From Nocardioides marmorisolisilvae (lineage in GTDB: Bacteria; Actinomycetota; Actinomycetes; Propionibacteriales; Nocardioidaceae), in the NCBI RefSeq assembly GCF_031656915.1, contig NZ_CP134227.1, positions 3,968,001 through 4,032,000 on the forward strand: a stretch of DNA of 64,000 bases, written 5' to 3'. Of the stretch, positions 47,658 to 57,100 are shown one piece after another. Each line of letters begins with the position of its first letter. Position 1 is the first letter of the stretch. A model generated the notes under the pieces. That model worked only from the letters and a program-made list of their open reading frames with translations, was not told the DNA's origin and ran no database searches. The translations under genes and the position numbers were made by a program.

Positions 47658-47771
47658 GCCGAGCACGTTAGCGCCATCCTCGAGTCGGGGCCGGGGAGCG
47701 ACGTCACCGGTGTGCCAGTGACCCTCTTGACCGGAGTGCTTGAGGCTCGCGACGAGACTAGGCTGGATGTC

Positions 47772-47963
47772 GTGACTGACGACCCGGATGACGACCGGCA
47801 CTGGCTCGTCGGGACGATCTACTTCAACCCGAAGGATCCTCGGATCCTCGTGCCCAAGAGGCTCGGTTCCCGCCTTGGTCGGACGCTCAATCTGGCGCGT
47901 CCGACATCGTGGGCCGTCTTGGTGCTGATCCTGGTGGTTGTGTTCCTTGTGGCGCGCCATTAG
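47772..47963 (+). CDS. Small membrane protein, DUF5808-like
   Basis: A 63-residue protein with HWLVGTIYFNPKDPRILVPKRLGSRLGRTLNLARP followed by one hydrophobic helix (SWAVLVLILVVVFLVARH). The YFNPKDPRxxVPKR-G-x-TLN pattern matches DUF5808. GTG 47772 lies about 7 bases after a TAGGCT box, so it is probably leaderless. Function unknown. It is convergent with the following minus-strand gene. Confidence 0.75.
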   Translation: MTDDPDDDRHWLVGTIYFNPKDPRILVPKRLGSRLGRTLNLARPTSWAVLVLILVVVFLVARH

Positions 47964-47974
47964 CGAGCAGGCGT

Positions 47975-48808
47975 TCAGGCCTCGGTCGCGCTGAGGAGAC
48001 GCTCGCATTCGTCGATGAGTCGCTGGCGGATCGGACCGCCGCGCTCGGAGTAGTGCCGTTGGCGGTCGGCGTACTCGCGCTTGCCCTCCGGCGTCTCGAT
48101 CTTGACGGGAGTCCACTCCTCACCGCTCGGATCGAGGACGAGGCCCGACAGGTCGTACGGCGCAGCCCTCATGTCCATGATCCGGATGTCCCACGCGAGC
48201 TCGAACGCGTCCGCCACCAGCTCCGAGGCGATGAGCGGACTGAGCCGGAAGGCGTGCTTGTAGAGGTCCATCCCGGCATGCAGACAGCCCGGCTGCTCGA
48301 GCGCCTCCCTGTCGTCCCGGCTGGGATGCAGCGTGTTCAGTGGCCGGGCGGAGGGCGTGAAGAACCGGAAGGCGTCGAAGTGCGAGCAGGCGATCCGGTG
48401 TGACTCCACCACCGTGTCCGTGCCGGCTGGGCCGAGCCGGAGCGGCCAGTCGTGCCGGGTCGCGTCGGTGCGGTGCACCATGGCCCACTCGTGCAACCCG
48501 AAGCAGCCGAGCGTCGGCGACCGCGACGCGGTGGCGACCAGGAGCCGCCGGATCCGCTCGATCAGGGGCCGTCGCTGCGCCAGCAGTGTCACCGTGGCCG
48601 GGTTGCTCCCGCCGACCAGGTCGACGCCGTATCCGGGGTGCCAGCGCCGCAACGCGGAGGGCCGGTGCGAATAGTAGGTGAACAGGAAGTCGTGCACCGG
48701 GTGCTTCTCGCCCCGATGGCGGCGCTCGAGGTGCGGCTGGACCCACACGTCGACCCGATGCTGGTGGGCAGCCTCGCGGGCGCGCCAGGCTTCGAGGTCC
48801 ACGATCAC
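47975..48808 (-). CDS. Conserved actinobacterial protein, often named 3-methyladenine DNA glycosylase
   Basis: A 277-residue cytosolic protein. The block RRGEKHPVHDFLFTYYSHRPSALRRWHPGYG and the ending YADRQRHYSERGGPIRQRLIDECERLL are distinctive. I recall near-identical motifs in actinobacterial proteins labelled 3-methyladenine DNA glycosylase, but I see no HhH or AAG-type catalytic motif that would justify the name, so function should be regarded as unknown. ATG 48808 is clear. Confidence 0.7.
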   Translation of the reverse strand: MIVDLEAWRAREAAHQHRVDVWVQPHLERRHRGEKHPVHDFLFTYYSHRPSALRRWHPGYGVDLVGGSNPATVTLLAQRRPLIERIRRLLVATASRSPTLGCFGLHEWAMVHRTDATRHDWPLRLGPAGTDTVVESHRIACSHFDAFRFFTPSARPLNTLHPSRDDREALEQPGCLHAGMDLYKHAFRLSPLIASELVADAFELAWDIRIMDMRAAPYDLSGLVLDPSGEEWTPVKIETPEGKREYADRQRHYSERGGPIRQRLIDECERLLSATEA

Positions 48809-48873
48809 GGCGTCGAGGGTACGTCGACCCGGCCGACGACGACCATGGCGAATCGGCTCCGTAGACTCTGCGG

Positions 48874-49674
48874 GTGCGCATCGTGAGGTTCACCACCGGC
48901 GAGGACCCCCAGTATGGCGTCCTGACCGGTGACGTCGACGTCCATGGCATCCCCGACGAGGGCTGCGTCGTGGTGGCCCTCAACGGCGACCCGCTCTACG
49001 TCGGCGTCCACCTGTCTAGTAAGGAGTACGCGCTCGAGGACGTTCGGCTGCTGGCGCCGGTGCTGCCCCGCAGCAAGGTCGTCGGCATCGGGAAGAACTA
49101 CGCGGCGCACGCCGCCGAGATGGGCGGCGAGGTACCCCCCGAGCCCCTGATGTTCCTCAAGCCGAACACCTCGGTGGTCGGCCCGAACGACCCGGTCTTC
49201 TACCCCGAGCAGAGCAATGAGGTCCACTACGAGGGCGAGCTCGCCGTCGTGATCGGCCGGATCTGTCGTGACGTGCCCAGGGAGAAGGTTGCCGACGTGG
49301 TGCACGGCTACACCGTCGGCAACGATGTGACGGCCCGCGACCTGCAGCGCGGCGACGTGCAGTTCACCAGGGCCAAGGGCTTCGACTCGTTCTGCCCCTT
49401 GGGCCCCTGGATCGAGACCGAGCTGGACGTCAGCAGCCTGCGGGTGCAGACCTGGCTCAACGGCGACCTGAAGCAGGACGGCTCGACGTCCGACATGATC
49501 TTCGACGTGCCGGCGCTGGTCGCGCATGTCACCTCGGTGATGACGCTGCTGCCCGGCGACGTCATTCTCACCGGCACCCCCGAGGGTGTCGGCCCGATGG
49601 AGCCGGGCGACGAGGTCGAGGTCTTCGTCGAAGGCATCGGCTCCCTGACCAACAAGGTGGTACGGCGTGACTGA
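48874..49674 (+). CDS. Fumarylacetoacetate hydrolase family protein
   Basis: A 266-residue enzyme of the FAH family. It has [17 protein letters not shown], metal-ligand acids in [20 protein letters not shown] (E-x-E), [15 protein letters not shown], and [17 protein letters not shown]. Related enzymes hydrolyse acylpyruvates or decarboxylate oxaloacetate; the substrate is not fixed here. GTG 48874 follows a TAGACT box closely, suggesting a leaderless mRNA. Its stop overlaps the gltX start. Confidence 0.92.
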   Translation: MRIVRFTTGEDPQYGVLTGDVDVHGIPDEGCVVVALNGDPLYVGVHLSSKEYALEDVRLLAPVLPRSKVVGIGKNYAAHAAEMGGEVPPEPLMFLKPNTSVVGPNDPVFYPEQSNEVHYEGELAVVIGRICRDVPREKVADVVHGYTVGNDVTARDLQRGDVQFTRAKGFDSFCPLGPWIETELDVSSLRVQTWLNGDLKQDGSTSDMIFDVPALVAHVTSVMTLLPGDVILTGTPEGVGPMEPGDEVEVFVEGIGSLTNKVVRRD

Positions 49675-51154
49675 GTCCTCAACCGGGACTGTGCGTGTCC
49701 GGATGGCCCCGTCTCCGACCGGGTCTCCCCACGTGGGACTGGCCCGTACGGCGCTCTACAACTGGGCCTTCGCGCGACACGCCGCGCTCCAGGGCGCCGA
49801 CGCCACCTTCGTGTTCCGCATCGAGGACACCGACAAGGAGCGCAACACCCAGGAGTCCTACGACTCGCTGTTCGAGGTGATGGCGTGGCTCGGGCTGTCC
49901 TGGGACGAGGGGCCCGACGTGGGTGGGCCCTACGCGCCGTACCGGCAGAGCGAGCGCAGTGACATCTACAGCGACGTCCTCGCTCGGCTGCGTGAGGGCG
50001 GGTGGAGCTACGACTGCTACTGCACCACCGACGAGGTAGCCGCCCGCCGGCTGGAGAGCGGCTCGAAGACGATGGGGTACGACGGCTTCTGCCGCGAGCT
50101 CACCGACGCCCAGGTCGAGGCGTTCCGGGCTGAGGGACGTGCGCCCGTCGTACGCTTCCGGATGCCCGAGGGAGAGATCTCCTTCGACGACCTGGTGCGT
50201 GGCACGGTCACCTTCCACAGCGACCACGTCCCCGACTTCGCCCTGGCCCGTGCGAACGGCGACCCGCTCTACACCTTGGTGGCGCCGGTCGACGACGCGA
50301 TGATGAAGATCACGCACGTGCTGCGCGGCGAGGACCTGCTGTCCAGCACGCCGCGCCAGATCGCGCTCTACGACGCGCTGAAGGCGATCGGGGTGGCCGA
50401 GACGACGCCCCGGTTCGGTCACCTTCCCTACGTGATGGGCGAGGGCAACAAGAAGCTGTCCAAGCGCGATCCCGAGGCACATCTGCTGGCCTACCGCGAC
50501 GACGGCTTCCTGCCCGAGGGGCTGTTGAACTACCTGGCGCTGCTCGGCTGGTCGATCGCGGCGGACCGCGACGTGTTCTCCCTCGACGAGATGGTGGCGG
50601 CGTTCGAGATCGCCGACGTCAACCCCAACCCGGCACGCTTCGACCTGAAGAAGGCCGAGGCGATCAACGCCGCGCACATGCGGCTGCTCTCATCCGAGGA
50701 GATGACCGAGCGGGTCACGCCGTACCTCCAGCGTGCTGGGATCCTGTCCGACCCGGTGACCGCCGAGCAGGCCGACCTGTTGGTCAGGGCCATGCCGCTG
50801 GTCGGTGAGCGGATCAACAAGCTCACCGAGGCCGTGGACATGCTTGGCTTCCTCTTCCACGACGAGGTCGGCTACGACGAGGCCGACGTCGCGAAGATCC
50901 TCGACCCGACCGGCGTCGAGGTGGTCGATGCAGCGCGCGCCGCGCTCGAGGGTGTGAGCACCTGGGGACACGAGGAGATCGAGTCGGCGCTGCGGGAGGC
51001 GCTCATCGACGGGCTGGGCCTCAAGCCGCGGGTCGCCTTCGGCCCGGTGCGGGTCGCCGTGACCGGGCGGCGGATCTCACCGCCGCTGTTCGAGTCGCTG
51101 GAGCTCCTCGGGCGGGAGAAGTCGCTGGCCCGCCTCGGATCCGTCCCCCGGTGA
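49667..51154 (+). CDS. gltX: Glutamyl-tRNA synthetase
   Basis: A 495-residue class I synthetase. The HIGH-type motif is in [22 protein letters not shown], the KMSKS-type motif in [15 protein letters not shown], with [10 protein letters not shown] between. With GatCAB it would also charge tRNA(Gln) with Glu for later amidation; both a tRNA-Gln and a tRNA-Glu gene lie 1 kb downstream. GTG 49667 overlaps the FAH-family stop, and the stop overlaps the CPBP gene start, so three genes are chained. Confidence 0.96.
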   Translation: MTESSTGTVRVRMAPSPTGSPHVGLARTALYNWAFARHAALQGADATFVFRIEDTDKERNTQESYDSLFEVMAWLGLSWDEGPDVGGPYAPYRQSERSDIYSDVLARLREGGWSYDCYCTTDEVAARRLESGSKTMGYDGFCRELTDAQVEAFRAEGRAPVVRFRMPEGEISFDDLVRGTVTFHSDHVPDFALARANGDPLYTLVAPVDDAMMKITHVLRGEDLLSSTPRQIALYDALKAIGVAETTPRFGHLPYVMGEGNKKLSKRDPEAHLLAYRDDGFLPEGLLNYLALLGWSIAADRDVFSLDEMVAAFEIADVNPNPARFDLKKAEAINAAHMRLLSSEEMTERVTPYLQRAGILSDPVTAEQADLLVRAMPLVGERINKLTEAVDMLGFLFHDEVGYDEADVAKILDPTGVEVVDAARAALEGVSTWGHEEIESALREALIDGLGLKPRVAFGPVRVAVTGRRISPPLFESLELLGREKSLARLGSVPR

Positions 51155-52128
51155 GCACGCCGCCAGTGGTGCCCGAGCCGGTGGCGATGCACCCTCATCG
51201 TCAGCCGACGTCGTACCCGTTGATGCTGCGGACCTGGACCTATGCGCCGTGGCGTCCCCTCGTCGGGCTGCTGCTGCTTCTGGTCGGAGCGCTGGCGTTC
51301 CTACCGCTGGTGCTCGTGCCGGTTCTTGCGATCGGCATCAAGATCCAGGGCGGCGACTTCAGCACAGAGCTCACCAAGGCACTCGACCAGACGAAGCTGA
51401 CGCCGGCGTCGATGCTCTACCTGAACCTGACCCTGGCCGGAATGGTGCTGGTGACCTGGGCGCTGATGCGCTGGGTGCACCGGATGCGCCCGCGGTGGCT
51501 CATGTCGGTGCGCCCCGGCATCCGCTGGAGGTTCTTCGGCATCTGCCTGGGCCTTTCAGTGGTGGCGATCATCGCGCAGCTCATCGTCGGGAGCCTCCTG
51601 CCCGCCGACGCCAACGACCTGACCGGGCACCTGCACCACCCCACCTGGCAGACGCTCGCCTTCGCGATCGTGATCCTCCTGACCACGCCGCTGCAGGCGA
51701 TGGGGGAGGAGTACGCCTTCCGTGGCTACGCGATGCAGGCGTTCGGGTCCCTGACAAGGTCGCCCTGGTTCGCGATCCTGCTCTCGGCCGTGCTGTTCAC
51801 TGCCGCGCACGGCAAGCAGAACTTCCCGTTGTACGCCGACCGCTTCGCCTTCGGCCTGCTCGCCGGCTATCTGGTGCTGCGCACCGGCGGGCTCGAGGCG
51901 GGCATCGCGCTCCACGTCTGGAACAACCTCGTCGCCTTCGGGTTCGGTCTCGCCTTCGGCGATATCCAGCAGCAGTTGACGGCGACCTCGGCGTCGTGGT
52001 GGAACCTCCCGCTCACCGTGACCCAGAACGGCGTCTACCTGATCCTGGTCCTGTTGGTGGCCAAGCGCATGGGCCTGGACAACCGCACCAGGCCGCCCGT
52101 TTTGGTGGAGCAATCGACGCCCGTGTAA
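51151..52128 (+). CDS. CPBP family intramembrane metalloprotease
   Basis: A 325-residue membrane protein with about eight helices. The CPBP/Abi motifs are present: motif 1 [15 protein letters not shown] (EE-x3-R), motif 2 FTAAHGKQN (His) and motif 3 [14 protein letters not shown] (H-x3-N). These form a Rce1-like metal site. Substrates unknown; relatives act in CAAX processing, bacteriocin immunity or signalling. GTG 51151 overlaps the gltX stop. Confidence 0.92.
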   Translation: MSTPPVVPEPVAMHPHRQPTSYPLMLRTWTYAPWRPLVGLLLLLVGALAFLPLVLVPVLAIGIKIQGGDFSTELTKALDQTKLTPASMLYLNLTLAGMVLVTWALMRWVHRMRPRWLMSVRPGIRWRFFGICLGLSVVAIIAQLIVGSLLPADANDLTGHLHHPTWQTLAFAIVILLTTPLQAMGEEYAFRGYAMQAFGSLTRSPWFAILLSAVLFTAAHGKQNFPLYADRFAFGLLAGYLVLRTGGLEAGIALHVWNNLVAFGFGLAFGDIQQQLTATSASWWNLPLTVTQNGVYLILVLLVAKRMGLDNRTRPPVLVEQSTPV

Positions 52129-52184
52129 AGTTTCGCTTCGGCCCGACGGGCTCCGCTGCAGGATCCACGGAGCCGCTGAGCCAT

Positions 52185-52256
52185 TGGGATATGGTGTAAT
52201 TGGCAGCACGACTGGTTCTGGTCCAGTTAGTCAAGGTTCGAGTCCTTGTATCCCAG
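52185..52256 (+). tRNA. tRNA-Gln (anticodon CTG)
   Basis: Acceptor arm TGGGATA/TATCCCA closes the cloverleaf. The anticodon arm is ACTGG-TTCTGGT-CCAGT, giving CTG, and the T arm contains GGTTCGAGTCC. CCA is not encoded. Confidence 0.95.
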
Positions 52257-52270
52257 CGAGAGCCGACTCA

Positions 52271-52292
52271 CAGCCGTCCGATTGGACGGCTG
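52271..52292. terminator. Hairpin between tRNA-Gln and tRNA-Glu
   Basis: CAGCCGTCC and GGACGGCTG form a perfect 9-bp stem with a 4-base loop, 15 bases after tRNA-Gln. No T-tract follows, so it may be a processing signal or weak terminator. Confidence 0.4.
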
Positions 52293-52336
52293 ATCTGCGG
52301 AAACGCTAAGGTTTCGGCGCTCCATGCAGCATCCTT

Positions 52337-52412
52337 GCCCCCGTTGTGTAGTGGCCTAGCACGCCGCCCTCTCAAGGCGGTAGCGCCGGTTCGAATCCGG
52401 TCGGGGGTACCA
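52337..52412 (+). tRNA. tRNA-Glu (anticodon CTC), island attachment site
   Basis: Acceptor GCCCCCG/CGGGGGT with an encoded CCA (52410-52412). The anticodon arm is CCGCC-CTCTCAA-GGCGG, giving CTC, and the T arm has GGTTCGAATCC. The integrase gene on the other strand ends inside it, so its 3' half is very probably the attachment core and the left island boundary. No second copy of this 3' end is visible in the window. Confidence 0.95.
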
Positions 52413-53657
52413 GTCGGAAAAGCGGTCCTGACCAGCGGAAACGCGGGGAGGGGCTGCTTCAGCGTTTGGGTGTGTTGAGGGCTGGGGCAACACTGGGGCA
52501 ACAGCAGGATGAGCGCGTTGTGTTGCCCGGCGTTCTTGGGCGGCCTTCCGTGCGGCGTCCATGGCGTTGCCGACCTCGTCGAGGCGGTCCTCGAAGAGGT
52601 GGCCGTAGGTGTCGAGCGTCATGGTTGCCGAGGCGTGGCCGAGCATCTGTTGGACGACCTTGACGTCGGCGCCGCTGGCGATGGCCAGGCTGGCGGCGGT
52701 GTGCCGGAGTTGGTGCGGGTGCAGACCGGGGAGCCCGATGGCAGCGGCGGCGGTGCCGAACGGTGTGCGGAAGGTGCTGACCCGCAGCGGTTGGCCGTTG
52801 CGGATGCCGGCGAAGACCAGGTCGTCGGGGTCCTTGCCTTGGAGGAACTCGGCGAACTCGGCGCTGAGGAATGCAGGGATCGGCACCTCGCGGCGCTTGT
52901 GCGATTTCGGTGTTCCCCAGACGAGGCCTTGGCCCTGCACCGGGGTCACCGACGCGGCGATGGTTGCCCGGTGTCGTTGGAGGTCGAGGCGACCTACGCG
53001 CAGTGCGGCCATCTCGCCGAACCGGACGCCGGTGTAGGCGAGGAACAGCACCACGAGCCGGTAGGTCTCGTTGGTGCGGGTGTCGTAGCTGCTGTGCTTG
53101 TTGGCATTGGCTGGGTAGCCGGTCGCTTGGGCGAGGTCATCGACCTGGTCGTGGGTGAGGTAGCGGTGTTCGTGCTTGGTGGTGCGTGGCAGGTTGACGC
53201 CGGTGGCGACGTTGCGAGCCAGCCTGCCGTCCTTGACGGCCATGTCGAGGATCAGCGAGAGCACTCGGTGGATCTTTTGGACGGTGGCGGGGGAGTGGGC
53301 CTTGGACAGGAGGGTGACCCAGGCCTGTACGTCGGCGTGGGAGAGGTTGCCGAGCTTGACCTTGCCCCATCTCGGTCCGATGTGCTTGCGCAGGATCCCT
53401 GCGTACCGTTCTTGTGTCGAGGGCTTCAAATGGGCCTGTCCGGCGAGCCAGCGGTCGGCCCAGTCACCGATCGTCATCTTGGACAGTGCCGGGTCGACGT
53501 AGGAGCCAGTGACCTTCGAGTTCTCGACGCTGGCGAGGAACCGCTCGGCGTCGATCTTGCGGGTGAAGGTCTTGTTGCGCTGGGTGCCCGCGGGGGTGCG
53601 GTAGTGGGCGCGCCAGGTCTTCTGCCCGTTGCGAGTCCGCTTCTCGATGCTGGCCAT
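52356..53657 (-). CDS. int: Tyrosine recombinase (integrase)
   Basis: A 433-residue phage/ICE-type integrase. The N-terminal arm-binding region (TRNGQKTWRAHYRTPAGTQRNKTF) precedes a SAM-like core-binding domain, then the catalytic domain with Arg in AYTGVRFGEMAALR, HPHQLRHTAAS (H-x-x-R) and Tyr in GHASATMTLDTYGHLF. The last 18 codons (YPRPDSNRRYRLERAAC) are antisense to tRNA-Glu, so the natural C terminus in the excised form would differ. It is the first gene of an island inserted at the tRNA. Excisionase lies just upstream on the same strand. Confidence 0.95.
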   Translation of the reverse strand: MASIEKRTRNGQKTWRAHYRTPAGTQRNKTFTRKIDAERFLASVENSKVTGSYVDPALSKMTIGDWADRWLAGQAHLKPSTQERYAGILRKHIGPRWGKVKLGNLSHADVQAWVTLLSKAHSPATVQKIHRVLSLILDMAVKDGRLARNVATGVNLPRTTKHEHRYLTHDQVDDLAQATGYPANANKHSSYDTRTNETYRLVVLFLAYTGVRFGEMAALRVGRLDLQRHRATIAASVTPVQGQGLVWGTPKSHKRREVPIPAFLSAEFAEFLQGKDPDDLVFAGIRNGQPLRVSTFRTPFGTAAAAIGLPGLHPHQLRHTAASLAIASGADVKVVQQMLGHASATMTLDTYGHLFEDRLDEVGNAMDAARKAAQERRATQRAHPAVAPVLPQPSTHPNAEAAPPRVSAGQDRFSDWYPRPDSNRRYRLERAAC

Positions 53658-53694
53658 GTCTCATCTTCCTTCTCCTCACCGACACCGGCGAGGC

Positions 53695-53922
53695 TCAGCG
53701 GTGCGGTTGTGGGTTGTTGGACTGGGTTTCGAGCCATTCGAGGACGTCGTTGTGCCAGTACCGCACGGAGCGGCCGATGCGGAAGCTGTGGGGTCCGGTG
53801 TTGAGGTGGCGCCAGTAGCGCAGGGTGGCTTCGGGGACGCGGACGATGGCGGCGACTTCTTTGATGGTGAGTAGTTCGTCGTGTTCGTGTGGGGTCTCGG
53901 TGCGGTAGCTGGTGGTGCTCAT
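53695..53922 (-). CDS. xis: Excisionase / MerR-type helix-turn-helix protein
   Basis: A 75-residue DNA-binding protein: LLTIKEVAAIVRVPEATLRYWRHLNTGPHSFRIGRSVRYWHNDVLEWLETQ. This is the winged helix of the excisionase family found beside actinobacterial integrases, where it directs excision. ATG 53922. The gene is 37 bases before the integrase and probably co-transcribed. A purely regulatory role is possible. Confidence 0.88.
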   Translation of the reverse strand: MSTTSYRTETPHEHDELLTIKEVAAIVRVPEATLRYWRHLNTGPHSFRIGRSVRYWHNDVLEWLETQSNNPQPHR

Positions 53923-54181
53923 CGTTGGGTCTCCTTCTTGTTGTCGGTGCGTGCGCCCCGGCCTGCCCGGGGGGCGGTCTTACCCCCATAGGGCAGGCGT
54001 TGGGTGTTTGGTGTTCACTTCCCACAGGCGCTTGTTGGTGCTGTTGGTGGACAGCAGCGCCCGAACGCTGCCACTGGCCGTGGAGAGGCAACGGCCACTT
54101 GCTGTGGTCGGACGGCCCGGGCCGGGGGTTGTGCCACCGGTCTTCCTCGGTGTCGGTGCCGGTGCCCAGGCCAAGGGGTTG
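53923..54181. other. Gap between excisionase and relaxase genes
   Basis: About 260 bases. Long plus- and minus-strand frames cross it but have no recognisable motifs and are off-strand shadows of the relaxase. No clear terminator or promoter was found. Room exists for the xis-int promoter, but I cannot place it with confidence. Confidence 0.4.
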
Positions 54182-57100
54182 TCAGCGTCCGATGCCGGGG
54201 CCGCGACGGTCGTGGCTGGGTCCGGGTGCACCCATCTCGACGGGGTGGTGGAGCCTGGCGGTGGACCGTTCGATGGCGGCCGCGGCTGCTGTTTGGGCTC
54301 GGTGGCGGCGGTCTTGGTTTCGGTGGGTGTGCCAGGTGTCGTGCTCGGTGGCCAGGCGCCCGATCGGCAGCGCCCGGATGGCGGGCTCGGCGCTCAGGGC
54401 GTTGATGCGCCGGGTTGCGGTGGTCAGGTCTTGTTCCAGGCCGGCCAGGGCGGTCTCGGCCTCGTCGAGCGCGGTGTCGAGGTCGGTGTGTCGGTGGAGG
54501 TGTTCGTAGGGGTGCAGCTGCTTGAAGTACGCGTGGGTGTGGGCTTCTTGGGCCTGCTCGGCGTCGAGGTAGGGCTGCCAGGTGTTCTGGGCCTCGGTGT
54601 GGATCTGGTCGGCGTCGGGGTGGGCGGCGGCGAGGACGGCGGTGATGTCGGTCTCGATGGCCTCCTCGAGGCGGTCCCTGCGGATCCCCCGGCCGAGGTC
54701 GGCGGCGACCTGGTTGGGGTCGGTGGCCAGGTCGGGCAGGATCGGGCGCCACTTGTCGGCCCAGGCGGTCAGGTCGGCCTTGGCTTGGCGGACCTGGCTG
54801 CGGTGTTGGCCGAGTCTGCCGGTGCCACCTCGGATGGTGGCGGCCGCTCGGTGGGCTCGGGGTTGGTCGGCGTGCCAGGCCCCCCAGGTGGACGCCTGGA
54901 GCTGTTTGCGTTCGGCGGTGAGGGTGGTCTCGAGGTCCTCGGCCCGCGTCCGTGCGGTCAGCCACCGGTCTCGTGCCGATTCCTCGAGGTTGGCCAGGCG
55001 GGTCAGTGCTGGTTGGTAGCGGGCCCGGACCGCCGCGGCGTGCCGGTAGCCGTCCCGGGCCCAGGCCAGGCTCCGGTGCTGTTCGGCGAGGTCGGCGTGC
55101 TGGGTCCAGGCCGCACGCAGGTCGGCCAGGACCCGGCCCAACGGCCGGGCCGGAGCGTAGTGGGCGGCCTCGGCGGCGGCGAGCTGGGCGGCGTGGCCGG
55201 GGCCGAGGTCGGCCCGATCCCGGGCGAACGCCCCGATCCACTGGTTGCGGGCGTCGTCGAGGTCTTCGGCGACCAGGTGGGCGGTGTTGGCTCCGCGGCC
55301 CCGGGTCATCGCCACATACGCGGCGCCGCCGCCGGTGTGCTCCCCGAGGACCAGATGCGCGGCCTCGACGGTCTCGCCCTGGGCGCCGTAGCCGGTGCTG
55401 GCATAGGCCAGCTCCACCCACCGGTCGACGTACGCGGCCGGCACGCACACCGCACCACCCGGCTCACCACCGCGCTCACCAACCCGCTCACCACCCGGCT
55501 CACCACCGGGCCCGCCACAGCGCGGGCGCACCCGCCGGTTGCCCGCCGGGGCCAGGGTGAGGCCGCCGTCGAGACGAACGTCGGTGACGGTCCAGGTCTC
55601 CCGGTTCGCCACTCCCAGGGCCGGGTCGTTGCGCCGCGTCGCGACCCGGTCACCGACCCCGATCCGCTCCCCGGCCGCGGTGGTCACCGCCGCCGCGTCG
55701 TCCACACGCCCCGCAGCCACCAGCCGGTCGCGGATCGCGGCGTTCAACACGCCGACCTGCTCGCGGGTGTCGGCGACCACCAGCACCCGACCATCGCGGG
55801 GGCTTGGCTCACCGTCGCGACCACCACTGTTGCCGACCGCGGTTTCGGCGAGGGCCTGGGTGCGTTCGGCCTGGCTGGGGTGGATGCGGATCTGGCCGCG
55901 GGCCAGCAGGGTGTCGAACACCTGCCCGGGGTCCTGGCCGGTGCGCATCGCCAGGCTCAACGCGGCGTAGTCGGGGTCGGTGAACCGGTGCACGGTGTCC
56001 AACGCCAGGTGGGCTTCGGGGTCGGCCCAGCGGGCGGCCAGGTCCAGCACCCCGCCGCGGCCCACCGCGGGCAGCTGGTGCCGGTCCCCGACCAACCCGA
56101 CCCGGGCACCGGTCCGGTCGGCGATCCTGAGTAGGGCGCGGGCGGTGTCCTGGTCCAACATTCCGGCCTCATCGATCACCAGCAGGTCACCGGGCCGCAG
56201 CACCGCCTCCGGGCCAGGTGTTGCGGCCTGGTGGTGCCAGTGGCCGTTTTCGTCCCAGCGCCACCCGTGCTGGGCGGCCAGCCAGGCCGCGGAGAACGCC
56301 CGGGTGCCGATCTGCTGGGCCGCGACACCGGCGGCCTTCAGGGTCGGGGTCACCACCACCAACCGGTGCCGCTGGGCCTCCACCGCTGCCCGGGTGGCGG
56401 CCAGGGTGGTGGTCTTGCCCGCCCCGGCCGCGCCCTCGACCACCACCAGCCGCCGTGGCCCGGCCAGCCCGGCCACCACCTCCCGCTGCGCCACGTCCAG
56501 CCCTACCAGCCCGTCGACGCCGCCGGTCGTGGCGGGAACCGGCCCGGCCGGCGTCCGGGTGGTCTGGGTGCGGGCGATCAGCCGGCTGGTCAACTCGGCC
56601 TCGACCGCGAGCACCTCGGGTGAACTCAGCGCCCGGATGTGCTCCGGCACCCTGTGCTGCACCGGCTGGTCCAGCAACGGCACACAGGCCGTGAGGGTGC
56701 GGGCGGTCAGGTCCTCGGCCAGCTCGACCCGCACCCGAGCATCGGCGATCAGGCCGGTGCGGGCGATCAGCTGCTCGACCTCACCACGCACATCGGCGGC
56801 GTTCCACCCCGACCGCCGCGCCCCCAAACGGGCCAGCACCGTGTCCACCGCCCCGGCCCGGTCCAGCCCACCGACCCGCACCATCGGCACAGCAGCAGTA
56901 GGCCGCGCCGCGGGCCGCTGGGATGTCCCCGGTGTCGGGCAGCCGAGGTCGTGCAGCTCCTGGACCCACCGCGCCGCCAGCTCGGCGCCATCGGTGGGCA
57001 CGACCTTGTCGGGACGGGCATCGGCCCACGCCCGCGCATCCCAGGAGCGGCGCAGCCGCGGCCCCGGCTCCTGCCCGGGGTTCGCGGTGCGCCACTCGGC

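Noticed and set aside
52356-52409. Conserved-looking C-terminal peptide RPDSNRRYRLERAAC on the integrase
   Set aside because: It is simply the reverse complement of the tRNA-Glu gene and is not evidence of a protein motif.
53912-56134. Long plus-strand frame of 740 codons
   Set aside because: Gly/Val-rich shadow of the relaxase gene on the opposite strand, with no start context or recognisable motif.
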